Source: Gracilibacillus caseinilyticus
Lineage (GTDB): Bacteria > Bacillota > Bacilli > Bacillales > Amphibacillaceae
Assembly: GCF_022919115.1 (NCBI RefSeq)
Contig: NZ_CP095072.1
Location: 3,844,001-3,908,000, forward strand
Direction: 5' to 3'
DNA: 64,000 nucleotides
The notes beneath the pieces are model-generated. The model worked only from the letters and a program-made list of their open reading frames with translations. It did no database searches and was not told the DNA's origin. Positions within the stretch are counted from its first letter, which is position 1. Each line of letters begins with the position of its first letter. The translations under genes were made by a program, and so were the position numbers. Shown piece by piece: positions 29,581 through 38,887 of the stretch.

Positions 29581-30270
29581 ATGAATCATGAACTACTTCA
29601 GCTGTGCCAAGAAGAATTATTCCAGAGGAAGCAAGTCCTGCAGCAACACATTGCTGATCATTTCAACCTGGAACAGTCTCAGCGTGAATCCACATCTGAA
29701 CTGTCCAATTATGATAACCATCCAGCCGATTCAGGCTCTGAATTATATGAGCGAGAAAAAGATATAGCACTGAATGAACATGAAAAACAAGAACTGTCAG
29801 ATATCGAACGTGCTTTACAAGCGATCGATAATAAAACGTATGGAAAATGTGAAGTATGCCACAGAGCGATTGATCAAGAACGTTTAGCAGCAATGCCTAC
29901 AACTTTACGCTGTAAAACACACGCAGAACAGCATATCGATAATCATCGACCAATTGAAGAAGATCTGCTCCACTCAAATGTCGATGAACAAGAGTTAGAA
30001 AACGAGGATTATACCATGTATGATGGTGAAGATACCTGGCAAGATGTTGAACAATACGGATCTTCAGACGGTGTATCTGACTTTTACGATACAGAAAAAG
30101 ATTATTCGCATATGTATTATCAATCAGAAGAACTGGTCGGCAGTGTCGAAGAGCTTGAAGGTTTTTTATTAGCTGGATTAGATGGAAAATATATTGGCGT
30201 CAATGAAGCACATGAAAAATACGAAGATTATTTAGATGAAAATGACATTAATTCAATTATGTATGATTAA
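29581..30270 (+). CDS. TraR/DksA-type zinc finger protein (YteA-like)
   Basis: Protein of 229 aa. An N-terminal coiled coil (about 1-55) leads to a DksA/TraR-type zinc finger with Cys residues in YGKCEVCHRAI and a third Cys plus His in LRCKTHAEQH. An acidic C-terminal tail of about 110 aa follows (DYTMYDGEDTW, DFYDTEKDYSHMYY). The pattern fits YteA-family proteins, linked with sporulation in Bacillus; the precise role is unknown. The AAGGAGGT site serves either the ATG at 29581 or a GTG three bases earlier. Confidence 0.82.
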   Translation: MNHELLQLCQEELFQRKQVLQQHIADHFNLEQSQRESTSELSNYDNHPADSGSELYEREKDIALNEHEKQELSDIERALQAIDNKTYGKCEVCHRAIDQERLAAMPTTLRCKTHAEQHIDNHRPIEEDLLHSNVDEQELENEDYTMYDGEDTWQDVEQYGSSDGVSDFYDTEKDYSHMYYQSEELVGSVEELEGFLLAGLDGKYIGVNEAHEKYEDYLDENDINSIMYD

Positions 30271-30278
30271 ACAAGAGA

Positions 30279-30312
30279 GTAGGACCTGCCGTTCACACCG
30301 GTATGGTCCTAC
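30279..30312. terminator. Hairpin between the YteA-like gene and the DUF421 gene
   Basis: Stem GTAGGACC / GGTCCTAC with an inner CCG/CGG pairing, located between two convergent stop codons. The flanking T-runs are weak, so it may be a shared terminator. Confidence 0.6.
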
Positions 30313-30319
30313 ATTTTAT

Positions 30320-30934
30320 TTATTGCAGTTTTTTCGGTATTGGAGTCTGATGTTTTTTGTCCGCGACTTCCTTAAAGATGTCTTCTTTGCTGTTTTTTTG
30401 ATTTAGTGGCGGTTGTTGCTGCGGAAAAGCTTCATTCAGTTTTTTAATTTCTTCCATAACCATCTTCATATCTTTTTTTGTCATAGGTTGCGCATCCGGT
30501 TTCATTAGGCAGCCTAATTTCCCATTCGGTTCAATAGTAGCCCACTCTACATCGCTAATTTTATTGATATTTTGCTGACGAAGCATCATCTCTAGCAAAT
30601 CCACCGTAAGCCTGTACCGCTTTAAGTTTTTTTCATTTAGTTGCCCATTCTCGATTAATATTGCTGACTTACCTGTAATAAATGTTTCAAATTTATCTGA
30701 TTTTAATTGAATAAATTCCATCACAATTAAAGTAAGTATTAATACGGCACTGACACCAAATGTCACCCAAATATTTTTTCCGGAGACTGGCTGGATAAGT
30801 AAAGAACCTATTGCAATCATTAGCACCGTCTGTGTCAGTGTCATCTGGGAAATCGACTTTCTGCCTGCTAATCGTAAAAGCAGTGAGCCGAGTGCAATAA
30901 TTAATATTGACTTCCAAATCCAATCAAATTCCAC
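30320..30934 (-). CDS. DUF421 (YetF-like) membrane protein
   Basis: Protein of 204 aa with three N-terminal membrane segments (ILIIALGSLLLRLAG, TVLMIAIGSLLI, TFGVSAVLILTLIVME) followed by the soluble DUF421 domain (AILIENGQLNEKNLKRYRLT, LLEMMLRQQNINKISDVEWA) and a Pro/Lys-rich tail. The start is GTG with AAAGGA upstream. It lies 28 bp after splB and is probably co-transcribed with splAB. Relatives (YetF, 2Duf, YqhR) have been tied to spore membrane properties and germination, so a spore role here is a reasonable inference. Confidence 0.85.
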   Translation of the reverse strand: MEFDWIWKSILIIALGSLLLRLAGRKSISQMTLTQTVLMIAIGSLLIQPVSGKNIWVTFGVSAVLILTLIVMEFIQLKSDKFETFITGKSAILIENGQLNEKNLKRYRLTVDLLEMMLRQQNINKISDVEWATIEPNGKLGCLMKPDAQPMTKKDMKMVMEEIKKLNEAFPQQQPPLNQKNSKEDIFKEVADKKHQTPIPKKLQ

Positions 30935-30962
30935 TTAGAACATCCTTTCTATGGCTAAGTAC

Positions 30963-31991
30963 TTACGTAAAATACTCTAGCTGGGCATTCGGAAAGAATT
31001 GCTTCATGTAATCAAATAAATGTTCCTTAATTTCTTCTTCCTCATCTTTTTGATAAATATATTTGACCATTCCGTATTTTCCCCACTTATTTCTTCTTTT
31101 TCCTTCATCTAGCTCAAGCTTCGTCATCGGATAATTTTTTTGAATAACTCGCTTAGCCGGTTTGGTAAATCGATGTTGGATAAATTCGAAAGTTATATTC
31201 TTTTTAGCATCTTCAGGCAATTCCTTATCAAGACGTTCAAACATATGATAATAGCCTTCTTTCCAACCTTCATGCAAATAAATAGGCGCTACAATAAAGC
31301 CTAATGGATATCCTGCCCGTGCTACTTTCCCTGCTGCTTCTATACGTTTAGCCAATGGAGAAGTGCCTGGTTCAAAGTACTTAATTACATAATCTGCGTT
31401 AATGCTAAAACGGAACCTCGTCTTTCCATTGTGTTCCGCATCCAATAGATGGTCGACATGATGAAACTTTGTAACAAATCGTAATTTGCCAAGCTCTGAT
31501 TTACCAAAAAATTCAATCGTTCGTTTTAAGGAATGGGTAAGATGATCAACCCCTACTACATCAGACGTACAAGATGCTTCAAACCTTGTTTCTTCTGGTG
31601 CTCGCTCCTTCATATATAATGTGGCGGCATCTAATATCTCCTCGACATTTACATACGTACGTATATATGGTTTACTTCCCATTGTCGTTTGTAAATAACA
31701 ATAATGGCAATGCCCCATACAGCCAGTCGCTAATGGGATAGCGTATTCTGCAGAAGGTTTTGATGTATCAAATTTTAATGTTTTACGAATGCCTACTACT
31801 AAAGTGGATTTTGCAACGCGGTACTTTTGAAAGTCGTTTTCACCTGGAAGATTTCGAACTTGATTATGCGACGTAGTATATCTTATTTCTACATCTTCTT
31901 TTTCGAATTTTTCTTTCAATTCGGCACCTAATGGATATTCCAAAGCTTTCGGTTCAAAGTAAACGAGTTGAGGACGAAATGGTCTTACCAT
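30963..31991 (-). CDS. splB: Spore photoproduct lyase
   Basis: Radical-SAM DNA repair enzyme of 342 aa that reverses the spore photoproduct (5-thyminyl-5,6-dihydrothymine) during germination. The iron-sulfur cluster motif CMGHCHYC is at about residues 91-98, and the catalytic H-donor Cys lies in ASCTSDVVG near residue 141, the same place as Cys141 in B. subtilis. Length is identical to the B. subtilis enzyme. The start overlaps the splA stop by one base (TGATG), showing translational coupling. Confidence 0.96.
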   Translation of the reverse strand: MVRPFRPQLVYFEPKALEYPLGAELKEKFEKEDVEIRYTTSHNQVRNLPGENDFQKYRVAKSTLVVGIRKTLKFDTSKPSAEYAIPLATGCMGHCHYCYLQTTMGSKPYIRTYVNVEEILDAATLYMKERAPEETRFEASCTSDVVGVDHLTHSLKRTIEFFGKSELGKLRFVTKFHHVDHLLDAEHNGKTRFRFSINADYVIKYFEPGTSPLAKRIEAAGKVARAGYPLGFIVAPIYLHEGWKEGYYHMFERLDKELPEDAKKNITFEFIQHRFTKPAKRVIQKNYPMTKLELDEGKRRNKWGKYGMVKYIYQKDEEEEIKEHLFDYMKQFFPNAQLEYFT

Positions 31992-32233
31992 CAGATTTCG
32001 CCCCCGGAAACATCTCCGAAATAATACTGATAGGCTTGTTCCGCTTCCTCAGCACTTCCATATACAGCCATTTCTTCACTTAAAGGATAATAGGTTTCAT
32101 AGAGAAATACTGCCAAACCACCATTCGGATCTTCAGGGTTCTTTACAACGGCTGCTTCTTGCACATTCGCTACATTTTGCGTATGTGGGTTGCGATAAAA
32201 CACATAAACAATGTCACCTGCTTGATAATGCAT
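31991..32233 (-). CDS. splA: Transcriptional regulator SplA
   Basis: Protein of 80 aa preceding splB. It starts MHYQAGDIVYVFYRNPHTQ and contains the conserved GGLAVFLYETYYPLSEEMAVY. B. subtilis SplA (79 aa) is a TRAP-like negative regulator of splAB. Start ATG follows GGAAGG. A sigma-G-like promoter lies upstream inside the deo operon terminator. Confidence 0.92.
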   Translation of the reverse strand: MHYQAGDIVYVFYRNPHTQNVANVQEAAVVKNPEDPNGGLAVFLYETYYPLSEEMAVYGSAEEAEQAYQYYFGDVSGGEI

Positions 32234-32302
32234 ACGTCACTTCCTTCCTACTTGATAGGATGGAATAGGATAGCTAAAATTATGTAATGAACCATTTATT
32301 TT

Positions 32303-32332
32303 TAGTATAATGGGATACAAAAAAGGGATACA
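32303..32332 (-). promoter_or_regulatory. Candidate sigma-G promoter of splAB
   Basis: On the minus strand TGTATC (32327-32332), 17 bp, TATACTA (32303-32309). The -10 fits the sigma-G consensus CATACTA in six of seven bases and the -35 fits TGAATA in four of six. The -35 half lies inside the 3' arm of the deoC terminator hairpin. Confidence 0.5.
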
Positions 32333-32361
32333 GTTGTTTTTGTTTTTAAACTGTATCCCTT
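32317..32361 (-). terminator. Terminator of the deo operon
   Basis: A perfect 13-bp stem (32323-32335 with 32349-32361) and a six-T run on the minus strand, directly after the deoC stop codon. Confidence 0.92.
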
Positions 32362-32368
32362 GCTACTA

Positions 32369-33034
32369 TTAATAATCACTATCGCTTTCTTCACCTTTCA
32401 CAATCGCAACACTGGCGCTTGCTCCAATTCGGGAAGCACCTGCTGCAACCATTGCTTCTGCGGTTTCGGTGTCACGGATTCCTCCAGAGGCTTTGACGCC
32501 GACATTAGGGCCGACTGTTTTTCTCATTAAGGCAATGTCTTCTTTCGTCGCTCCACCTGTGGAGAAACCAGTAGATGTTTTTACATAATCTGCACCTGCT
32601 GTGATAGCTAGTCGACAAGCCATTTCTTTCTCTTCATCTGTTAGCAGACAAGTTTCAATAATAACTTTTACTAATGCTTTTTCACTTGCAGCTTGTACCA
32701 CTGCTTCGATATCTTGTTTAACTGTATCATGATGGCCATCTTTTAATGCCCCAACGTTGATTACCATATCAACCTCTGTCGCACCTTTTTCTACTGAATA
32801 TTTTGCTTCAAATGCTTTTACTGCAGAGGCTGTTGCACCTAAAGGAAATCCAATTACTGTACATACTTTTACTTCTGAGCCTTTTAATAATTCAAAAGCA
32901 TACTCCACCCATGTTGGATTCACACAGACAGAATAAAAACCATTTTCTCTTGCTTCATTACACAATGTTTCAATTTGCTCTCTGGTCGTGTCCGGCTTTA
33001 AAGCAGTATGATCAATTTTGTTTGCTAATTTCAT
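32369..33034 (-). CDS. deoC: Deoxyribose-phosphate aldolase
   Basis: Class I aldolase of 221 aa splitting deoxyribose 5-phosphate into glyceraldehyde 3-phosphate and acetaldehyde. The Schiff-base Lys lies in [16 protein letters not shown], and the second Lys of the proton relay in [10 protein letters not shown]. It is the last gene of the nucleoside operon, linking deoxynucleoside breakdown to glycolysis. ATG follows AAAAGGAGG. Confidence 0.96.
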   Translation of the reverse strand: MKLANKIDHTALKPDTTREQIETLCNEARENGFYSVCVNPTWVEYAFELLKGSEVKVCTVIGFPLGATASAVKAFEAKYSVEKGATEVDMVINVGALKDGHHDTVKQDIEAVVQAASEKALVKVIIETCLLTDEEKEMACRLAITAGADYVKTSTGFSTGGATKEDIALMRKTVGPNVGVKASGGIRDTETAEAMVAAGASRIGASASVAIVKGEESDSDY

Positions 33035-33050
33035 TTTAGTTTTCCTCCTT

Positions 33051-33455
<405 letters not shown>

Positions 33456-33476
33456 TCAGGTTCCTCCTTTTATTTT

Positions 33477-34289
33477 TTAGCCAATGTCTTCTATCAGCTG
33501 TTTGACAAATTGTAAAAAGGATTCCCGTACTTTCTCAGTAGTCTCGATTACTTCATCATGCGTTAACGGCTGATCCAAAATTCCTGCAGCCATATTGGAA
33601 ATACAGGAGATACCTACACAACGAATACCAGCTTGTCTCGCTACCGTTACCTCTGGAACAGTTGACATCCCAACAGCGTCCCCTCCTAATATATCGAGCA
33701 TTTTAATTTCAGCTGGTGTTTCATAACTAGGACCAGTGTTCCAGACATACACGCCTTCTTTAAGCGAAAACGATAACTGCTTTGCTACTTTTCTGGCGAT
33801 TGCTTGTAATTCACGGTCATAAGCCGTCGACATATCTGGAAAACGAACACCGTGCTCATCGACATTTTTACCGATTAAAGGGTTTTGTCCAGTATTGTTA
33901 ATGTGGTCTGTAATCAGCATTAAGTCGCCAGGTTCTAGATTACGATTCACCCCACCTGCCGCATTGGTTACCAACAGTTTTTCAATACCAAGTTCTTTCA
34001 TCACACGCACTGGAAATGTCACAGCATCCAGCCCGTAGCCTTCATAATAATGAAAACGACCTTGCATGGCAATCACATCTACACCTTGCAATTCACCAAC
34101 CACTAATTGACCGGCATGTCCTTCTACTGTGGAGACAGGAAAGCCTGGAATCTCCTGATATTTAATTTTCGTCGGATTTTGGATTTCATCTGCCAGCATC
34201 CCTAAGCCAGATCCTAGAATTAAACCAATTGTCGGACTATTACTAAGTTTATTTTGCAAATATGTTGTAGCTTCTTGTAATTGATTCAT
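33477..34289 (-). CDS. pupG: Purine-nucleoside phosphorylase, trimeric type
   Basis: Phosphorylase of 270 aa that cleaves guanosine, inosine and their deoxy forms with phosphate. Motifs: GLILGSGLGMLADE, MQGRFHYYEGY, TNAAGGVN, and the base-binding GPSYETPAEIKML and ISCISNMAAG. The type corresponds to B. subtilis PupG rather than DeoD. It follows drm by 15 bp, the same pair order as B. subtilis. Confidence 0.94.
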   Translation of the reverse strand: MNQLQEATTYLQNKLSNSPTIGLILGSGLGMLADEIQNPTKIKYQEIPGFPVSTVEGHAGQLVVGELQGVDVIAMQGRFHYYEGYGLDAVTFPVRVMKELGIEKLLVTNAAGGVNRNLEPGDLMLITDHINNTGQNPLIGKNVDEHGVRFPDMSTAYDRELQAIARKVAKQLSFSLKEGVYVWNTGPSYETPAEIKMLDILGGDAVGMSTVPEVTVARQAGIRCVGISCISNMAAGILDQPLTHDEVIETTEKVRESFLQFVKQLIEDIG

Positions 34290-34304
34290 TGACTCAACCT
34301 CGCT

Positions 34305-35483
34305 TTATTTAATGTCCTTTAGAAAGCTTTTCCCGTTTACAGGTAATGTTACACCAAAATTATCAGCAATGGTAGCACCAATATCGGCAAATGTTTCTCT
34401 AATTGGCAGCTCTTTTCCTTCAGCTATTTGGTTATGGTAGACGAGCAATGGTACGTATTCTCTTGTGTGATCTGTACCATGGTGTACCGGGTCATTCCCG
34501 TGATCTGCGGTAATAATGAATAAATCATCTTCTTGTAACTTGGCAAGCATTTCTGGCAAACGTCCATCGAATGCTTCTAACGCTTCGCCATAGCCTCGCG
34601 GATCACGACGGTGTCCATATTTGGCATCAAAGTCAACTAAATTAAGAAAATGAAGACCGTGAAACTCATCATCCATTGATTGAATGAATTTTTCCATTCC
34701 ATCGTCATTATCTTTTGTACGGATTGAGGATGTAACCCCTTCTCCATCATAAATATCAGAGATCTTACCTAATGCGACGACATCGAAGGATGCATCTGCT
34801 AGTTCATTCATAACTGTCCTGCCAAAAGGTTTCAGTGCATAATCATGTCGATTAGAAGTTCGTTCAAAATTACCAACTTCCCCAACAAAAGGTCGAGCGA
34901 TGACTCTGCCAATCATATACGTTTCGTTCATCGTTAGAGCTCGAGCTGTTTCACATATTTCATAAAGCTCATCCAATGGAATAACATCTTCATGCGCACA
35001 AATTTGCAAAACGGAATCCGCGGAAGTATAAACGATAAGATCTCCCGTTTTGACATGATGTTCACCTAGTTCTTCTATAATCTCTGTACCAGATGCCGGT
35101 TTATTTCCAATAATTTTTCTACCTGTTTTTTCTTCAAGTGTTTGGATTAAATCTTCCGGAAATCCATCCGGAAATGTTTGGAACGGTTGTTCAATGTGTA
35201 AGCCCATGATTTCCCAATGTCCTGTCATCGTATCTTTGCCATTAGATGCTTCCTGCATTTTTGTATAGTGAGCCATCGGTTTGGCAGCTTTTTCAATGCC
35301 TTTGATTTCTCGGATGTTACTTAAGCCTAATAGTCCAATATTTGGCATATTTAATCCATTCATGTGGGCTGCTATGTGCCCTAATGTGTCCGCTCCACTG
35401 TCATTAAATTGCTCAGCGTCAGGAGCTTCACCAATTCCCACTGAATCTAATACAATTAAAAATACTCGTTTAAAAGGTTTCAA
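34305..35483 (-). CDS. drm: Phosphopentomutase
   Basis: Alkaline-phosphatase-superfamily mutase (DeoB/Drm) of 392 aa converting ribose 1-phosphate and deoxyribose 1-phosphate to the 5-phosphates. Metal-binding motifs [32 protein letters not shown] and ITADHGNDP with [11 protein letters not shown] are visible. The start codon is TTG at 35483 with GAGGAG upstream. It supplies substrate to DeoC. Confidence 0.95.
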   Translation of the reverse strand: MKPFKRVFLIVLDSVGIGEAPDAEQFNDSGADTLGHIAAHMNGLNMPNIGLLGLSNIREIKGIEKAAKPMAHYTKMQEASNGKDTMTGHWEIMGLHIEQPFQTFPDGFPEDLIQTLEEKTGRKIIGNKPASGTEIIEELGEHHVKTGDLIVYTSADSVLQICAHEDVIPLDELYEICETARALTMNETYMIGRVIARPFVGEVGNFERTSNRHDYALKPFGRTVMNELADASFDVVALGKISDIYDGEGVTSSIRTKDNDDGMEKFIQSMDDEFHGLHFLNLVDFDAKYGHRRDPRGYGEALEAFDGRLPEMLAKLQEDDLFIITADHGNDPVHHGTDHTREYVPLLVYHNQIAEGKELPIRETFADIGATIADNFGVTLPVNGKSFLKDIK

Positions 35484-35506
35484 TTTTTATTCTCCTCTCA
35501 TGATCA

Positions 35507-35671
35507 TTAAAGGAAGGATTTTACCCATTCTGCAATCTGTCCACCGAAATAAATACCAAATATCCCCAAAACACCAGTAAGAACAGGCGGTGCAGGTAAT
35601 GGTAATTTGATAAATTTAAATACGATACCGACGATAACACCGGCAAGTAAACTTAACAAAATTGCTTTCAT
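35507..35671 (-). CDS. XapX-domain small membrane protein
   Basis: Protein of 54 aa between pdp and drm, too short for routine calling. It starts MKAILLSLLAGVIVGIVF, continues KFIKLPLPAPPVLTGVLG and ends IYFGGQIAEWVKSFL: two hydrophobic segments with the Pro-rich hinge typical of XapX (DUF1427). The ATG follows AAGGAGGG. The family is named from a xanthosine-utilisation locus, so its position inside a nucleoside operon is telling, though the molecular role is unknown. Confidence 0.82.
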   Translation of the reverse strand: MKAILLSLLAGVIVGIVFKFIKLPLPAPPVLTGVLGIFGIYFGGQIAEWVKSFL

Positions 35672-35701
35672 GATGTCCCTCCTTATTGTACTGTTTCTAA
35701 G

Positions 35702-35715
35702 GTTGGATGTCCAAC
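35702..35715. promoter_or_regulatory. Third copy of the GTWGGACGTCC palindrome, upstream of xapX
   Basis: GTTGGATGTCCAAC lies between pdp and xapX and matches the two palindromes at the nupC promoter. A weak -35/-10 pair (TTGGAC, 18 bp, TACAAT at 35685-35714 on the minus strand) overlaps it. It may be a second, internally regulated promoter of the operon. Confidence 0.5.
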
Positions 35716-35737
35716 CTCTGACGGGTGAGTTTAGTCT

Positions 35738-37039
35738 TTATTTAATTATATCGTATATAAGTGATTGATTTTTATACGCTTGGTTAGCAATCTGATAGGC
35801 CTGCACAATTTTATCTTCAACTTCTTTGACATTCTGTTGATTACTATGAATCGTTACTAACGTATCTCCAGCCTTGACTTCATCGCCTAATTTCTTTTGT
35901 AATACGACACCTACCGCCAGATCAATTTGGGAATCTTTTGTTAAACGTCCAGCTCCTAGCATACTTGCAGCTATACCTATCTCATCTGCTGAAATGTGAT
36001 GTACAATACCTGGCGTATTTACTTTTACTTCTGTTACATATGTTGCTTGTGGCAGATGCTCTGGATGATCAATAACCGAAGCATCACCGCCTTGAGAGCT
36101 GACAAAGGTCTTCAATTTCTCGATCGCTTTACCAGAATGAATGGCATCTTTTAACTTCTCTCTCGCTTCATCGATGGAAGAAGCCTTTTTCGCTAAATAA
36201 ACCATTTGACTTCCCAATGTAAGGCACAATTCCTCTAAGTCTTCTGGACCTTTACCTTGTAATGTTTCAATTGCTTCTTTTACTTCCAATGCATTTCCTA
36301 CTGCAAATCCGAGCGGCTGATTCATATCCGAAATAACAGCAATCGTCTCTCGGCCTGCTCCATTACCAATGTCAACCATTGCCTTCGCTAATGCTTTAGC
36401 ATCCTCGAGTTCCGCCATGAAAGCACCTGAACCTGTTTTGACATCTAACACAATTGCATCTGCTCCTGCCGCAATTTTTTTACTCATGATGGAGCTTGCG
36501 ATCAACGGAATCGAATTCACTGTTGCTGTTACATCGCGTAATCCGTAAAGTTTTTTGTCAGCAGGAGTTAAATTCCCACTTTGTCCAACGACAGCAACAT
36601 TCTGTTCATTCACTAGCTTATTAAATTGATCTCCAGTCAATTCAACTTGGAATCCTTCTATTGATTCTAATTTGTCAATCGTACCGCCTGTATGCCCTAG
36701 TCCTCTTCCTGACATCTTAGCAACCGGCACGCCAACAGATGCAACTAATGGTGCTAATATTAATGTTGTCGTGTCACCTACCCCACCTGTGGAGTGCTTA
36801 TCCACCTTGATACCATGAATATCCGACAGATCGACTTGATCTCCAGACTCTACCATTGCCATTGTCAGATGAACTCTTTCGTCCGTTGTCATTCCTTGAA
36901 AATACAATGCCATTGCCATTGCTGACATTTGATAATCAGGAATTTCCTCTTTCGTATAACCGTCGATCATGAAATCTATTTCTTCTTTTGTTAACTCTTT
37001 ACCATCTCTTTTTTTGGCGATAAGATCTACCATTCTCAT
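35738..37039 (-). CDS. pdp: Pyrimidine-nucleoside phosphorylase
   Basis: Enzyme of 433 aa cleaving uridine, thymidine and deoxyuridine with phosphate. Visible are [18 protein letters not shown], the phosphate-binding region [16 protein letters not shown], and [10 protein letters not shown]. Length equals the Bacillus enzyme. Start ATG at 37039 follows GAGAGGAAG. It sits 185 bp after nupC. Confidence 0.95.
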   Translation of the reverse strand: MRMVDLIAKKRDGKELTKEEIDFMIDGYTKEEIPDYQMSAMAMALYFQGMTTDERVHLTMAMVESGDQVDLSDIHGIKVDKHSTGGVGDTTTLILAPLVASVGVPVAKMSGRGLGHTGGTIDKLESIEGFQVELTGDQFNKLVNEQNVAVVGQSGNLTPADKKLYGLRDVTATVNSIPLIASSIMSKKIAAGADAIVLDVKTGSGAFMAELEDAKALAKAMVDIGNGAGRETIAVISDMNQPLGFAVGNALEVKEAIETLQGKGPEDLEELCLTLGSQMVYLAKKASSIDEAREKLKDAIHSGKAIEKLKTFVSSQGGDASVIDHPEHLPQATYVTEVKVNTPGIVHHISADEIGIAASMLGAGRLTKDSQIDLAVGVVLQKKLGDEVKAGDTLVTIHSNQQNVKEVEDKIVQAYQIANQAYKNQSLIYDIIK

Positions 37040-37224
37040 TAATTATCTTCCTCTCTAAATGAAAAATTGCTTTACACCAATAGTGGTGAAAGCCTTAAAA
37101 TATTAGAAAAACTCGGCATTCGCCTCGTCTTTTAGTGAGTGCGATAGTTTTTCTTATACTTGGTACACTTTAAATTTTCACTACGTCGAGCTTCATCATT
37201 GCTAAAACTTGCTTTACTAACGAG

Positions 37225-38421
37225 TTAGAAAAACATACCTGCTACAGCTGCACTTAATAGGGATGCCAACATACCTGCTACTACCGCTTTAAGTCCAAGC
37301 TTTGCAATGTCTTTACGTCTTTTTGGTGCTAAACCTCCAAGTCCTCCAAGCAGTATAGCCATCGAACTTAAGTTAGCAAATCCACATAGTGCAAAGCTTA
37401 CTACTACATTCGTTTTATCTGATAAATTTGCCATTTCTGGTGCAAAGGAAGCATAGGCAACAAATTCGTTCAACACAAGCTTCTGTCCGATAAAACCACC
37501 GGCCATGATTGCTTCATTCCATGGAACACCTACTGCAAAGGCAACGGGAGCAAATACATAACCGAGAATCAATTCTAATGTGATATCACCGAATATACCG
37601 AGAATCCCATTTATTAATGCAATTAATGCGATAAAGGCTAATAACATCGCACCCACATTTAATGCCAGCTTTAAACCATCTGATGCACCCTTAGCTGCTG
37701 CATCAATGACGTTGACCGATTCAGTATCCTTTTCAATTTCTAAATTGTCTGTTGTCACAGACTCCTCTGTTTCCGGCATCATCATTTTTGCCATAATTAA
37801 TCCTGCCGGTGCTGCCATAAAACTAGCTGCAAGTAAATATTCCAGCGGTACTCCTAATAATGAATAGCCAACAAGTACGGATCCTGCAACAGATGCAAGA
37901 CCTCCTGTCATGACAGCAAATAATTCCGATTGTGTCATTTTGTTTAAAAACGGTCTTACTACTAATGGTGCTTCAGTCTGACCGACAAAAATATTAGCGG
38001 CAGCTGACATTGATTCTGACTTACTCGTCCACAGCAATTTCGATAGACCACCACCAAGGATTTTAATAATCCATTGCATAATCCCCAGATAATAAAGGAC
38101 AGAAATAAGTGATGAAAAGAAAATAATAATTGGCAAGACATGCAAAGCAAAGATCGAACCAAATTCGTCACTATTTGCTAAAGAACCAAACAGAAAACTG
38201 ATTCCTTCATTGGCATAGTTTATAATATCTTGAACACGCAATGTAAACCACTTTAATGCTGTTTGTCCTGTTTCCCATTTTAATACGACAAATGCAAAGA
38301 AAATTTGGATCACTAAGCCCCCAAGAATCGTGCGGATATTAATCGCTTTCCTTTTTGATGATAATAGAAACGCTATCCCCAAGATGACTACAATACCTGC
38401 AATTCCCCACAAAAAATGCAT
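37225..38421 (-). CDS. nupC: Nucleoside transporter, NupC/CNT family
   Basis: Concentrative nucleoside transporter of 398 aa with about nine or ten membrane segments. CNT motifs include [13 protein letters not shown] (nucleoside-binding loop), [13 protein letters not shown] and [18 protein letters not shown]. It brings pyrimidine nucleosides in with a cation for the operon's phosphorylases and deaminase. First gene of the operon, behind a strong sigma-A promoter with two palindromic operators. Confidence 0.95.
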   Translation of the reverse strand: MHFLWGIAGIVVILGIAFLLSSKRKAINIRTILGGLVIQIFFAFVVLKWETGQTALKWFTLRVQDIINYANEGISFLFGSLANSDEFGSIFALHVLPIIIFFSSLISVLYYLGIMQWIIKILGGGLSKLLWTSKSESMSAAANIFVGQTEAPLVVRPFLNKMTQSELFAVMTGGLASVAGSVLVGYSLLGVPLEYLLAASFMAAPAGLIMAKMMMPETEESVTTDNLEIEKDTESVNVIDAAAKGASDGLKLALNVGAMLLAFIALIALINGILGIFGDITLELILGYVFAPVAFAVGVPWNEAIMAGGFIGQKLVLNEFVAYASFAPEMANLSDKTNVVVSFALCGFANLSSMAILLGGLGGLAPKRRKDIAKLGLKAVVAGMLASLLSAAVAGMFF

Positions 38422-38449
38422 GTGGCGTTCCCCTTCCTGTTATTTAATG

Positions 38450-38463
38450 ATTGGACGTCCTAC
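38450..38463. promoter_or_regulatory. Downstream palindrome of the nupC promoter
   Basis: On the minus strand GTAGGACGTCCAAT, located in the leader about 45 bp after the -10 of nupC. It matches the spacer palindrome at 38518 in 12 of 14 bases, so it is probably a second operator (loop or roadblock repression). Confidence 0.7.
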
Positions 38464-38508
38464 AACTATTCGCTAAAATGAAAACCCTTTCTAACAGGGT
38501 TCGAAATT

Positions 38509-38538
38509 ATTATAAAGGTTAGACGTCCTACAAGTCAA
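38509..38538 (-). promoter_or_regulatory. nupC-deo operon promoter with operator in the spacer
   Basis: Minus-strand TTGACT (38533-38538), 18-bp spacer, TATAAT (38509-38514). The palindrome GTAGGACGTCTAAC (38518-38531) fills the spacer exactly, an arrangement in which a bound repressor excludes RNA polymerase. The GntR-family regulator encoded next door is the natural candidate to bind it. Confidence 0.8.
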
Positions 38539-38648
38539 TCGCTTTTTTATATCCAATAATTGCATTTGACATCTGCAATGATCCGATATAATCCAGTGAA
38601 TCAGTAACTTGACTCTCTATATGGCTAGTATCTTTATGATTTCGAACT

Positions 38649-38850
38649 AAATCTTTTTGTTCAGTTTCTACTTTTGTCTTCTTTCATTACTTATGGAGAT
38701 AAATCTTACTTTTTTAACCATGATTTTGTATCCTTTCTGCTGTTTGAAGACAAATCTATTTGCTTATCCCTCTACTTTTGTATCCATTTACCACTTTTCA
38801 ATTCAAATCTTCACTCTTTTCTCCTATTTTTGTATCCTTTGCTAACAGCC
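38649..38850. repeat. Degenerate tandem array, four units of 51-53 bp
   Basis: Units start at 38649, 38701, 38752 and 38805, each with AAATCT at its start and TTTTGT(AT)CC about 28 bases on. Between these anchors the sequence has drifted. The array fills the gap between the GntR gene and the nupC promoter and has no convincing coding content. Confidence 0.7.
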
Positions 38851-38860
38851 TTAAAATAGA

Positions 38861-38887
38861 AAAACCATCCCACGGTGGAATGGTTTA
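38861..38887 (-). terminator. Terminator of the GntR gene
   Basis: Stem AAACCATTCC-type hairpin with arms 38862-38868 and 38880-38886, T-rich on the minus strand; the stop codon of the gene overlaps the first arm. Confidence 0.75.

Noticed and set aside
37072..37090. Small hairpin CACCA-ATAG-TGGTG between nupC and pdp
   Set aside because: Too short and no T-run; not a terminator.
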